Below are positions 44,388-55,779 of a stretch of DNA of 64,000 nucleotides, piece after piece. Below the pieces are notes generated by a model that made no database searches, was not told the origin of the DNA, and worked only from the letters and a program-made list of their open reading frames with translations. Source of the stretch: Rhizophagus clarus. Lineage: Eukaryota; Glomeromycota; Glomeromycetes; Glomerales; Glomeraceae. The stretch spans positions 186,001-250,000 of the forward strand of contig BLAL01000012.1 in assembly GCA_015698045.1 (NCBI GenBank), given 5' to 3'. Each line of letters starts with the position of its first letter. Position 1 is the stretch's first letter. Both the position numbers and the translations under genes were made by a program.

Positions 44388-46844
44388 TTAAATTGTCATG
44401 TATTTTCATTAATGGAAACTTCTAAGGTCAATATATTTTTGCATTTTATTTTGTTAAAGTAAGTGTGTTTAATCACATGATTCATATGATATATGATGAT
44501 CACATGGTTTAAGTTACGCTGGCCACAATTCACGCACATAAACATTTAATTCGATCTTTGAATTTATGTTTTTGGTCGATACTTTTATAAAATGTAAATA
44601 TAAATTTTATTTGCTGATTGAAGTAATTAAAGAGAAATAAATAAATAAGTCAACCAAATTAAAAACTAGGGATAAAGAAACTAAATGAAAAAAAAAGATT
44701 TTTAAAAATGCTTGTGGTTTACTGTTCGATAACTAAGAGATGCTATTGATGAAAATTAACAAAAATCTGCTAAGAACAAAATAAAACCATATGATAAGAT
44801 GAATACGAGAAGAATAAAGGGAAATATCCTATTGCTATCTAAAATTTTGACAATCTTTATAATGGTTTATTTATTTATTAATATCAAAGGATAAATATTT
44901 CAATTCAAAATCAAGTAATGTTGTTATAATGATAACTGAAGGACTTCCAGCTCCCTTTCTAATAACTCTATTACTTTTTTATGAAATAAAACCAGTTCGT
45001 ATAACTCTAATAATTATTGAACGTCAAGAATTTGTATAATATGTGTTTCCTATTATATATTGTCCGATCAAATTAAATATTAGATAACGCGATGAGCCAG
45101 TTTTTAAAGTTTTACAATCTTTCCAGTAGAATGTCAAGTTATTAATTTTAACCATTGGAAGAGTGAGATGTCAAAGATAAGAATGCGTTAGAATGTCATG
45201 TCCATATTCATCTTCATTTTGACAAAAATGTTGTATTCAGTATGGAACAGAAGAAGGACAACAATGGTGATTCAACACCAATAAAATATAATTTCCCTAC
45301 GATCAACAATTTGTAGTCAAAAAAAATCGCCGAGTTTCAACAATACCATCTATTTAGGTAATATGAATATATATAATTTGGTAACATCTCATATTTTTTA
45401 TATTCTTCGGTGACACTTATTACTGTTTTCTCCAGTTCCATTTGCCCATACATATTTCACATGAAATCCACACTTAATGTAAAGTAGTCATTATCAGATA
45501 ATTGATTAATATCGATATCGATTGAAACTTGAAAATAATAATTATAATCTCATTAATGGATTCTCGAGGCTCGACAATATAATTAATACAATAATTACTT
45601 TTTCAACATTGTTATTGTCTTAAAAATTCGTATTCATTTGAATTACTATTAATACGATCCCAGTACATTTTACTGATAGAAGATATTTTGACAAAAGTCA
45701 AATTTCCAACGGGATATTGCCGACAGAACGTTTTACATTATCAATAATTGTATTACACAGTGAGATTTATTATCATTTACTTTTTTAGGAAAACTTTTCT
45801 TCATTTCTATTATCGCACAATACTTTTTATTGTTTCTTAATTAGTATATGTTTATTTTATTAACTGCTGTGTATTAAAGTAATTAATAAACTTCAATTTA
45901 AAAATTAGTTGGAAGTGTGAAGTTTTTTTTTTTCTAAAAGTACGCTAAATTAATTTCTTGTAAATCAATAAATTATATAAAATATAGCATTTTTGAAAAA
46001 GAAATCATCAAATTTTCAGGGAAATACCTTTCAGTGGAATATCTTGTCGGTAATAAGTTCGGTGAAATTGATCAATGGTAACATGATCTCTGACTTGAAC
46101 TCTTAAATACCGTAAACTAATACGTGAAAGAAATTCCAACCTACTTTGACATTCTCATTTCTTCTAAATACTTTGATAAATACCAAGATATCTTTACTGC
46201 TAATATAAACTCTAGATATTGCAATAATACATACGAGATATTTTAATATTTTTCGTTAAATTCTTCAATAGTAAAATGGAGATATAGTATACATACAGTA
46301 TGCAGTATGTTACAATTCAACTTATTAATTTTCTCGTTTGTAAATTTCTCATTAGATAGCGTAAATAGAGATTCGAAGAATTAAGTTAGAGAAATTACGC
46401 TTGTTTATATGCATTATAAAATCTTTAGATTTAAAAGGTAGATAACAAACTATATTTTTTTTTATTTTCATAAAAAAAAAAAAATTTATGTAAAACATTA
46501 CGCAAAATTCTTGCGGATATTGCATCCTAGATCATAACAAAAAATCTGCAGCTAACCTTACAAAACATTAGATGGATGCATTCTTAAATTCGCTCATAAT
46601 TCATAAATTTTAATATTTCTGCAACTATGAAAACAGAGGGAAGGAATAAATAAAAAAAAAAAGATCTTACTGCGGAAAATGCGGAAAATGCAGAAATGAA
46701 AAGAAAGAGATGAGATATGTATATGAAATGGTGAAAAGAAGAGTCTATGAAATAATACAATAATAAGAAGTTATTGTGAAATCGCAAAAAATTGACCTAT
46801 GAAATGCTACAATCAATTGTAAACTTTCCATTAGAGATAAAAAT
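44388..46844. other. Long non-coding stretch
   Basis: AT-rich. A 36-codon frame at 44928-45038 (MITEGLPAPFLITLLLFYEI start) looks slightly protein-like but stands alone. No other feature was supported. Confidence 0.35.
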
Positions 46845-48221
46845 TTAATAATTCTTTTTTACTTTAATCCATTCAAACTCGTCAAAATAATCTCCTGAAT
46901 ATTCTTCATAATGAAACTTTTTAACAACACCCTCCGATTTATATTTTTCTATCAAATCATTATACTCTTTAATCATTCTTCCTGTTTGAAGGAATTGTAA
47001 TAACATGGGATGTCTACCTTTCCAATTATCAAAAAACAATTTAATATATTCTAAATTAGGTAATTCATAAGAAAAATGAAATTTAAATTTAAACAAACTA
47101 ATTGGGGATGATTCAGTCAAAATATTAAATAAATTTTTCCAATCCATGGTTCCAAGATTAGTATCAATATATAAACCATCTAAATATTTGCAGTTAATTA
47201 ATAATTTTTCTAATTCTAAAATATTACTACTCTTAAATAATAATCTAAGATATTTAAGATTTGAACAATTTTGATAAATTGTTTGAATAATTTTATTATT
47301 ATCAATCTTTTGTGTTAATAAAATATTAATATAATAAATATTTATTTCTACCAGATATCCATTTGAACTTTCAATTAAATTTGTTAAAAATTTTACTGGA
47401 GCATCTCTTGCTTTTAAAATTCGTAAAAAAGGTATAGACAAATCTTCAACAGAATTCAATGTCATATTGCTAAAATTACCACCTAATTCCAATATACATA
47501 TCTTTTGAAAATTTCTTTCCATGGATTTTTCGGTTAATTTAAAATACTTTATAGTATTTGTATGTTTAAATAACGAACTTTTAAAAACTTTCCAAAATGA
47601 ATTATCATTTCTTGTATATTTAATTATAAAATGAATTTTAAATAATTTATTTTGATTTTCAATTAATTTTGTAATTCCATAATTATAATTGTCCATTTGA
47701 ACGAAAAGTTCCAATTCTTTAATTGATTTACATATTTCTGCTAATCCAATTAAAATATTCTCATCTATACTAGCGTCACAGCTAAGAAATTCGATTTCTG
47801 AAAAACAATTTTTAGCTTCAGGAATGAGATGTATTTCATAATCAAATTTTCGTGGTATATAAAGGTGAGTATATTTTGTGTTTTGATTAATAAAAAGATT
47901 GAATATGTCATTTTTAATTTTTTCAAATTGAATATGGGTGTAAAATATCCTTTCAATTTCATTTAGATTTAAATGTTTACATAAACTAATATAGTTGAAT
48001 AAGGGTCTTTCACTTGATTTATCTGATATGTGTGAAATGATAACGTTTGATAGTATTTTCTCATTTCCTCTCTTTAAATATTTCCAAGGATTTATCCATA
48101 AAATTGAAATAATTATTTCACTCCAAGTTTTATTAACTGATAGACATGAAAAAAGAGACTTTTTATCATTTCGAAATTCTTTGAATATCAAATAAAGAAC
48201 ATCATTGTTTAAGATAGACAT
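46845..48221 (-). CDS. Divergent F-box / LRR protein 4 (458 aa, single exon)
   Basis: The N-terminal F-box (NNDVLYLIFKEFRNDKKSL ... CLSVNKTWSEIIISILWINPW, residues about 4-46) is clear. The remaining 410 residues have LRR-like spacing (LIENQNKLFKIHFII, CSNLKYLRLLF, LLINCKYLDGLYI, SSPISLFKFKFHFS). It lacks several blocks shared by F-box 1, 2, 3 and 5, such as the PGA turn and SLIDAQ, and is shorter before the repeat region, so it is an older relative. The expected role is SCF substrate receptor. The ATG is immediately preceded on the minus strand by T13-A13-type tracts (48222-48245). The end is lysine-rich and acidic (YDEFEWIKVKKNY-like). Confidence 0.85.
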   Translation of the reverse strand: MSILNNDVLYLIFKEFRNDKKSLFSCLSVNKTWSEIIISILWINPWKYLKRGNEKILSNVIISHISDKSSERPLFNYISLCKHLNLNEIERIFYTHIQFEKIKNDIFNLFINQNTKYTHLYIPRKFDYEIHLIPEAKNCFSEIEFLSCDASIDENILIGLAEICKSIKELELFVQMDNYNYGITKLIENQNKLFKIHFIIKYTRNDNSFWKVFKSSLFKHTNTIKYFKLTEKSMERNFQKICILELGGNFSNMTLNSVEDLSIPFLRILKARDAPVKFLTNLIESSNGYLVEINIYYINILLTQKIDNNKIIQTIYQNCSNLKYLRLLFKSSNILELEKLLINCKYLDGLYIDTNLGTMDWKNLFNILTESSPISLFKFKFHFSYELPNLEYIKLFFDNWKGRHPMLLQFLQTGRMIKEYNDLIEKYKSEGVVKKFHYEEYSGDYFDEFEWIKVKKNY

Positions 48222-48245
48222 TTTTTTTTTTTAAAAAAAAAAAAA

Positions 48246-49316
48246 GGTCAAATGCGTAAAAACACACTTCCAAATGAAAAGCATAAATATGTATTACATG
48301 TTGCACATGACATATTTAATCATGTGATTGTGATTAAACCAATCAGTCGATCAAATAAAAATAGTCGATCAAATAAAAATAAACGAAATATTAGGGGGAA
48401 AAATAAATATTCCCGCATAAGACAATGCATTGTTTGTGGCGCAGAAATTCAAAGTAATGTGTAGCACTACGAATCACCAATCTGATTACCGTACTGCTAA
48501 CACGTGATTAAAGAATGTAATAAACAGTAATACAATCCGTTGAGATGAGTCAGACAAGATGAATCCGATTGGATAATGAAACAGACGATCCATTCCGGGA
48601 GCATCCGATAACCAATATTGTGTTTTTCCACTAAGGAGCAGAATTTTTTGATTGCTAACATTTATCAAGTAAATATGGTATGATTATTATACATTATACA
48701 TTTCGTGATAAGTAACTTGTTCTCGTGAATCAATGCAACCAAAAAAATATGTGACCAGCAGATACGCAATCCATAATTACTTTTAATTTACAGAGTACAT
48801 AGAAATAGTTTTGTCAATATATTAATGTATCACATCAAACACACTTTCCACATTTTTTGTGTATTATCTATTATTACAAAGTGGAGCAGTGCATAAATTT
48901 TGTTCTTCATAGAACATTGAAACATCTCGAAGGGAGTTATAAGCTATACACAAATTACATAGTAACAATGCAAGGAACTAAATTATATTGTATGTGCATA
49001 TAAAAAAGTAGAAAGGTAGAAACCAACCGAAAATTATGATATAGTTTCAAATTTTTTACGAATTTGACAGTATAATCGGACACTTTATTAATTCTATAAC
49101 ATCCGGTTAATTTACCTATGATTTCCAAGAAATTATCGGAACGTTACAAATATATATAATAAAACTTGACACTAACCATTGTGGACGGGTATTAATCCAA
49201 TTTCCAAGTTGACGGCTAGTTCTAAATGAAAATATCGTGTCTGAGTTAAATTCTTTTATACCATCACCATTAGCAATGTTATTGAGAGGAGTTCTCTAAA
49301 TAATTTTTTATATATA
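48246..49316. other. Upstream region of F-box 4
   Basis: A plus-strand frame at 48252-48464 is Asn/Ser/Lys-rich with no domain. AGTCGATCAAATAAAAATA is duplicated in tandem at 48345-48382. Nothing else was supported. Confidence 0.35.
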
Positions 49317-49598
49317 TCAATCTATGTGGCCATGGGTTTCTCCAACGATTTGATTATTAATCGCTGCCCTTTGTCTTAAACATACAGGAATTTTATCAAC
49401 GACTAATAAAAATGTATATAAATAAAGTTTAAATTTTCTTTTACTTTGTATTATGATATACTTACTTAACTGAAGTTTTTCTGCGAGATTAATTTCGTTG
49501 TTGTAAGCTTTATGTCCTTCTTTATTAACTTCAAGTTTTTCGTTATCAACTTTAAATTCATCGATAGAAGCAAGTAGTAAACAAGAAACAAGTAAGTA
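49317..49598 (-). pseudogene. Secreted-protein-like gene, two exons, no start codon found
   Basis: Minus-strand exon A (49598-49466) reads a hydrophobic segment (LLVSCLLLAS) followed by a charged region (IDEFKVDNEKLEVNKEGHKA, then YNNEINLAEKLQL). It is spliced in phase 1 (GTAAGT ... TTATTAG, 63 nt) to exon B (49402-49317): VDKIPVCLRQRAAINNQIVG, ETHGHID and TGA. Natural composition, a signal-peptide-like start and matching phases argue for a real gene of about 72 or more residues. However, the frame is closed upstream by TAA (49601-49599) with no ATG, and no upstream acceptor fits. Either the start was lost, or the first codons lie on an exon I could not find. No family is recognised. Confidence 0.45.
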
Positions 49599-52204
49599 TT
49601 ATACTTGTGAAACTTTGAATAGCAAACAAACTGTAAAAGAAATTAACGGATGTTTACGTAGCACTACATTATTATAATTACATAATAATCACATACACGT
49701 AAAATGAAAAAGGTTATATTATTATAAGAATAGCAGTGTGGAAAATAGTGTGTACTATCACAGAAGAGTTCTCACGACAGGACAATGCTGGGATTTGTAC
49801 TTTCTTACTGCTGTACAATCATAAATTAAATTTAAACATGGTTTGAAAATTTGTTGTCCTAAGCGAAGCGATTACGAGATATAATATTACACAATCTAAT
49901 CTGTCACACCGCGCAACTGACCAATGAAAATACTTGTGTTTATTATAAAGTTTTAAGTGTCGCATCACATAATTAATCAATAACAATTATTTGTACTACA
50001 GTAGACGTAGAGATAAGTTTTATTGCGAGCACAACATGCTTTATATCATGGTTTGTGGTATAAATTTAAGTAAATAAGTTAATAATACACATTCATTTTC
50101 ATGAAGATTAATATAAAAACAATTTAAAATATATTATGAAATTTCCCAACAATAAATTATAATTTATAAAACGTTTTAAGTCTCGTCAGGTTTAATATGT
50201 ATTGTAAAAGTATGAACGGATATTCCTTTTGCGAAATTATCTCCAAAAAAACTTACCAATACAAGTATATACTGTCTGTATATTCCTTTCTTATGAAAAT
50301 TGGACATTAAAGTTTCGTTTTCTATTTTTATCCTTGTTTTATTGAACATGATCATTGCATCGACAAAGTTAAACTTTTAATTTTTTAAAAAAAATTTAGC
50401 GACTCGCTAATTAAAACGTAAATTTTGGAATTTTGATGTTTAATAAAGAACTTATTGAGATCTCCAAAAAACTCCCGACATCCATAATCTCGTTCGATGG
50501 CCCATAATCCCGATATCAAAGTCCTGGTAACTCCAAAATTCTGAAATTAACAGTAAAATCCGTTCCGAGTTTCAGAGTTTTAAGATAAATTTTATGATTG
50601 ATTGTTTACTTCCACTTATACAAATTATTTTTAATTAACAAGATGCTGTAAATTAGAAACCTCGTAATATGTATAATCTTTCTAAATCTAAATAAATTTT
50701 TTTTTGTTTAATCGTTTTTGTTGTAATTTTTATTTTATTTTAAAAAAAAAAAAAAATTTAATCAATGTTTTTCGTTTTTCGTATAATTATATTGAATGCA
50801 TTAATTGAAATAGAAATATTGGTGGTGCAAATAGTCAAATATAAATCATCAATACGCACAACGCTTCATTTGAAAAAAAAAAAAATCTTTTTTTATTAAA
50901 AAAAAAAATTTCGGGATTTGATTATCAGAATTTTTAGTCGGGTTCCCAAAACTTTTTCATTACAATAATGAAAAATACAAGTTTCTCAGAATACAATTAA
51001 TAAAAATTTTCTAAATTGTCTTTGAAAGTATATATATGCGTAACATTCATTCACTACAAACAGCCCGTTAATCACGCTCTTTTGAATAAAATTGTTTATT
51101 CTAATCTTTTAGAGACGAATCCCTAATTTAACAATATATATATATATATAACGGATATAATTTTAGGCGTAATAAACTTTAACTTATCACTATCAGAACT
51201 TTTTTATTTCATAATCGATTTTCAATGAAAATTTTTTTTTTTATTTAAAGAATTTTCAGTGGAAGAAACATTAAAAAATGACCGTAGATTAAACACGATT
51301 AATTTATCCAAAAAATGTAATAATTAAAAACATTTTGATATATATTATTAATTTTATTTACAATTATATTTAATAAATTTAATAAATTTTTATCTAACAA
51401 ATATTTATCAACATCATATGTCTCGTAATTAAAAATTATAACTTGTTGAAAAATAAACTGTATTACAGCGCTAGCACAATACCATAACGTTCTATACTTA
51501 ATTTCTTGCATTATAAAAATGTTTGCTTTACCCTATTTTCACTTCTTTATAGAACTTTTTTTTTCGTGAAGGATTCATGAAGAACTATAGAAATAGATAC
51601 AAAAAATAGTGAAACTCTGGGAAGATTACATCGCTTCCCTCAACTGGTCATGGCAAATTCGTTGAAATGTCCAACTCGATGGAGCTGATTTTCACTACCA
51701 TTACACGATCTCTAACTTAATAAAGATTGACTTTTCGTCTTCTGGATGTTTGCATGAGTGCTAAAAACTCTGGAAACTTCCCTTCAACTGAATCGCTACT
51801 TCAGTGGAGCTGAAATTATGAATGTTATTATTGTTTACGAATATTTTTTATTAGGGTATGCAGTTTTTTAGTAACGAATTATTAACTTAGCTAGCATCCC
51901 ATTTATGATGCATAACCAAACCAGATAAGATTTGGAGTTGTCATAGAACAATATACAGTGATACTTCAATAATACATTTCAATGTTTAAAACTGGATCTG
52001 TAAATTGAATTAAAGAACATTAAAATCTACAAAAGAGAATAAAAAGAATTCTAGCAACGTATTTTAATAAAAACTCCTATATTACTCTATAGACGTGTGC
52101 ATCTATTATTAAAGTTCATAGTCGCCACCTACTAAAAAAATGTAAGATACTAATGAATACTTTAAATAAAAAGAAAAAAGAAAAAAATTCATCTGAATAC
52201 GTAC
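49599..52204. other. Long non-coding stretch
   Basis: AT-rich with T/A homopolymer pairs (50735-50760, 50873-50910). At 51605-51830 two partly similar copies of a sequence containing ACTCTGG ... TTCCCT(T)CAACTG ... TGGAGCTGA suggest a small old duplication. No gene supported. Confidence 0.4.
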
Positions 52205-52448
52205 CTGACGTAACATCCAACTTCAAAGGCGAAATCTATAAATAAAAAAAGTTAAGAATATTAGTAAATGGTCTTGAATAAAGGAAAATAAAATCACTTC
52301 TAATTCCTCACAATATTCAGCTTCCAAAATCCAGAGCCGGTACCTAAAAGAAACAAAGAACATTAGTAAATGTTCTCATGCTCATACCATATTCAAAGCC
52401 TAAAGACAAAACCTATAAAGAATTGAAAGAACGTTAATAAACGTTCTT
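52205..52448 (-). repeat. Second locus of exon-like modules with hairpins, inverted
   Basis: On the minus strand the order matches 8041-9775. A perfect hairpin (AAGAACGT ... ACGTTCTT, 52448-52427) is followed by TTTATAG, a 25-nt block (52412-52388) and GTATGAGC. Next is GAACATTTACTAATGTTC, CTTTTAG and a block starting at 52343. Then a third decayed hairpin, TTTATAG and a block of exactly 31 nt (52235-52205) starting ATTTCGCC and ending CGTCAG, followed by GTACGT. The 31-nt block matches the 8.8-9.8 kb module at about 18 of 31 positions by eye. The modules therefore form a dispersed family. Confidence 0.65.
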
Positions 52449-52851
52449 GAATTTTTTTAGAAAAAAAACAAAATTAAAATTTGCTCGCACTCCTATAAAT
52501 ATACTTATTCGACTTTATTTCTAAAAATATAAAACTGGTTTTTAATTGCATGCGACTTTATAATGCTTCGCGTATTATTTAGACTTTCTCTTCGGTCTAC
52601 AATACCAAATACCAAAATAGTTTTTTAAAATAAAAAATCGGTTGTTATTTTATAATTAATAAAATATGAAATGGAATTCTTTACACGTTATGAATTATTG
52701 CCAAAGATTTGAATTTTAGCAATTTTAGTATAATTTTTTGGACTACACGGATAAGCAACGGATAAGCAACTACTCAGTATGACGGTACGTGCAAGTAATG
52801 ACTAACGATGATAAAAATTATGATTAATCAAATGATCATTTTTGATCTAAG
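52449..52851. other. Upstream region of F-box 5
   Basis: No gene. A tandem ACGGATAAGCAAC-like duplication lies at 52747-52771. Confidence 0.4.
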
Positions 52852-52859
52852 TATAAATA
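52852..52859 (+). promoter_or_regulatory. TATA box of F-box gene 5
   Basis: TATAAATA lies 65-72 nt upstream of the ATG at 52924. Between them an 18-bp unit (TTCATTATTGTTGCAATC) occurs twice, followed by a pyrimidine run, a typical fungal core-promoter layout. Confidence 0.5.
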
Positions 52860-52923
52860 TTAAACAAATCATTATTGTTGCAATCTTCATTATTGTTGCA
52901 ATCTTTCCCTAAAAAAAATCAAG

Positions 52924-54338
52924 ATGACAAAATTAAATTCTGACTGTCTCTATCTTGTTTTTAACGAATTGAATGATAAAAAATCTTTATATTACTGTCT
53001 TCTAGTTAACAAAGAGTGGTGTAATTTAGCTGTTTCTATCTTATGGAAAAAATATACACACTATAATTATAGAAAATCATTTTCTAATATAATACTTTCT
53101 TGCCTACCACCATCATCAAAACAACTTTTATCTGATAATAATATTAAGTTACCATCAACGATTCTTTCAAAACCTCTATTATTCAATTATATCAGTTTTT
53201 GTCAATTTCCGTCTCCTAGATTTATTGATTCAATTGTTGATATGGTATTTAAAAATATTGAATCAACGAAATATGACAAAAGAGAACTTTTAGAACAAGA
53301 ACTTTACAAACTATATATTAGTGAATGTAAAAATAATGAAGAATTATTTTGGAAAACTTCACTACCTTTAACGCTATTTCCAGGAGCTCCAACATTCTTT
53401 CAAGAACTTAAAAGTTTAACCATTGACACTAATTATATTGATTCTAACGCTCTTTATGAGATGGCAAAATTTTGTACAGATTTGAATGAATTGAGTATTA
53501 TCAATTATCCTCAAGATGAACTTGGGTTCGTTTCTTTAATTGATGCACAAAGAAATTTAAAAAGAGTAAAGCTTGGTCCTTTTTATGAGAAAGGAACTCA
53601 TGAAAAATTGAACAAAGCATTAGCAAGAAAGGGTAATACGATAAAGAAACTTTATTTATGTTCGGTTAACATTAATTCATCTTCATTCTATTCATTTTTA
53701 ACATCACTTGTCAACCTAAAGAAATTATCAATTTCTAATCCTAAATATTATGAATCTCAGCAATATCATGTAATTCCGGAATTTCCTGAACTTCAATATC
53801 TTGATGTTTGTAATTTTACATGCTATGAATTTTATGCAAAATTAATTGAAAAAACCAAAGGAAATATCTTACGAGTTAGTTTTTGTGCTGCCAAAAAATA
53901 TAATATGAATGCTATTAAGAATACTGGGATGCTTATTAAAGCAATTGCTAATAATTGTTCAAAGATCCAATCTTTATCTGTACATATTGATAAAAATGAT
54001 TTTATTCATGTAAAATCATTATTATTAAACTGTAAAAATCTAATAGGTATAGAATTAATGAGATCAAGATCTTTTTTTTATGATGATCCTGGAGATGGAG
54101 ATGAATTATTAGATATGTTCGCTAAATTTTCTCCAAAATCCTTAATATGTATAAATCTTAGTGGAATATGGAAGTATTCACTTTATGGTTTTGAACAATT
54201 TTTTGAAAGTTTTAGAGGACGAAATTTAAATTCTTTTAATATCTCTGATTTTAGATTAAATTATGAAGATCACATACAAATAATCGAAAAATACATTAAT
54301 GAAGGAGTGTTAAAAACGTCTAATTGTACAAGTTATCG

Positions 54339-54348
<10 letters not shown>
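52924..54348 (+). CDS. F-box / leucine-rich-repeat protein 5 (474 aa, single exon)
   Basis: The F-box is at residues about 5-43 (DCLYLVFNELNDKKSLYYCL, LVNKEWCNLAVSILW). LRR-like blocks follow: LTLFPGAPTFFQELKSLTI, GFVSLIDAQRNLKRVKL, LVNLKKLSI, FPELQYLDV, LLLNCKNLIGIEL, FSPKSLICINL, WKYSLYGFEQFFESFRGR. Gene structure and block order match F-box 1 (15786-17234), probably its closest relative in the window. The predicted role is SCF ubiquitin-ligase substrate receptor. The stop TAA at 54346-54348 runs straight into a TA microsatellite. No irregularities were seen. Confidence 0.9.

Positions 54349-54376
<28 letters not shown>
54349..54376. repeat. (TA)n microsatellite at the 3' end of F-box 5
   Basis: About 14 TA units begin directly after the stop codon of F-box gene 5. 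They would lie in its 3' UTR and are likely to vary in length. Confidence 0.9.
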
Positions 54377-54380
<4 letters not shown>

Positions 54381-55779
54381 TATAAATTTTACAGTATTAT
54401 TAATTAAAATGAAGTGAAACCTTAGTGTAAAAGTTGGTAGGGTTAAAGATCTGCTAATTGGACATATAAAAATACGGTTGAAAGGGAAAGTAGCTTTATG
54501 ATTTCATCAATTATCATAATTATATAGTAATCTGCAATAGCGTTTGCTCTATCAACTACAAATGTATTTGCTGACAAAGGTACAAGCACTTCTCTAACTT
54601 CTGAACTTAATAAAAAAGAAATCAAGCGTAATTATCTCTATTGGATAGGTCTTCGTGAAAACACCAAACTTAATTTTCTATGATCATACAATTTCAAATT
54701 GAATTTTCAAAGAATACAAGAACATCTACTCAAGCCCCTGAGATAAAGCATGAAAGCGTCTCTTATCAGAAAGTCATCCATGCTCGAAAAAAGAGTAACG
54801 AACAATAAAGTGTTAAAATGCTCTTTTATAACAAAACATGAGCAAAATACAATAGAAAAGGAAATGCTTGAGCAATTACCTGAACCGTTTGCGTTTTCGT
54901 GTAAACAATTTATATCGATATCGCCAAAAGATTGAGCAAATCATCTTTTACGAAGAAAATTGGATAGAATCATAAAGAATGAGGATGCCACTTTATGTTA
55001 ATAAAGAAGGTGCATCGGAAAAAACGCTCACTTAACGTTGCTATAGATGTCAAAATTTTTTGTAGTATTATCTTATTATAGTCAAGCTCCACAAATAATT
55101 TTTTTTCATTATTCACGCGCATCTCTCTGCATAAACTTTATTAAAATTATGTAATTCCACAAATTCGAATATCGGAAATTCCACATTCATTAAATTGAAC
55201 AGTAGCATTGATCTCTTGATAAAAATCTGTAAAATTCCTCCTTTTTCGCAATATGATGATGCCTCAAACGCTTTGATTTTTTTGGTTAAATACTGTAGAT
55301 CTATACATTTTTACTTTCGATTTTTGATACTTTGTGTTTGCCAAGCGTTAATCAAACTCTATTAAAAATATTGGTTGTTAGAAAAAAAAAATTAATTTGA
55401 TAACGTAATAAATGTTGGGTAAGATTTATTCTGCTAGTCGTTTCAGTTTATCTTACTTGTGAAACACGTATTGTTATTAATTTATCTAATTTCTTGAAAA
55501 TATACGGTCTTAAAAAAATTTTTGCTTATCACGGTATTTTATTTTAAACGATAAGGAAAGACGACGACAATGACGATGAAAATTTGGCCCCTTTTTTGCA
55601 TCGTAAGAAAAAAGATTTACTTCATGGATTTCCAAAGAAAAGATTTACTGAATTTTAACCAATTTAAGCTAATCCCCTTGATAACATCTGTCACACTAAC
55701 TATAATAAGAAATAAACTTTCTTATCGCAGTTTTTTCTTAAATTTCAAGAAAAAAAAAAAAAAGGTTGGTTTTTAAAAA
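54377..55779. other. Spacer with possible decayed coding pieces
   Basis: The minus strand around 54443-54625 contains LSSEVREVLVPLSANTFVV followed by DRANAIADYYI, which looks like former protein but is short and unassigned. The plus-strand frame at 54750-54935 (RKSSMLEKRVTNNKVLKCSF) is likewise unassigned. No gene model is possible. Confidence 0.3.

Noticed and set aside
48252..48464. 70-codon ORF upstream of F-box 4
   Set aside because: Asn/Ser/Lys low complexity caused by a local tandem duplication (AGTCGATCAAATAAAAATA). No family.
55570..55776. 68-codon ORF just before the membrane-protein gene
   Set aside because: Ends in a Lys run from the A-homopolymer leader. No signal or domain, and probably 5' UTR.
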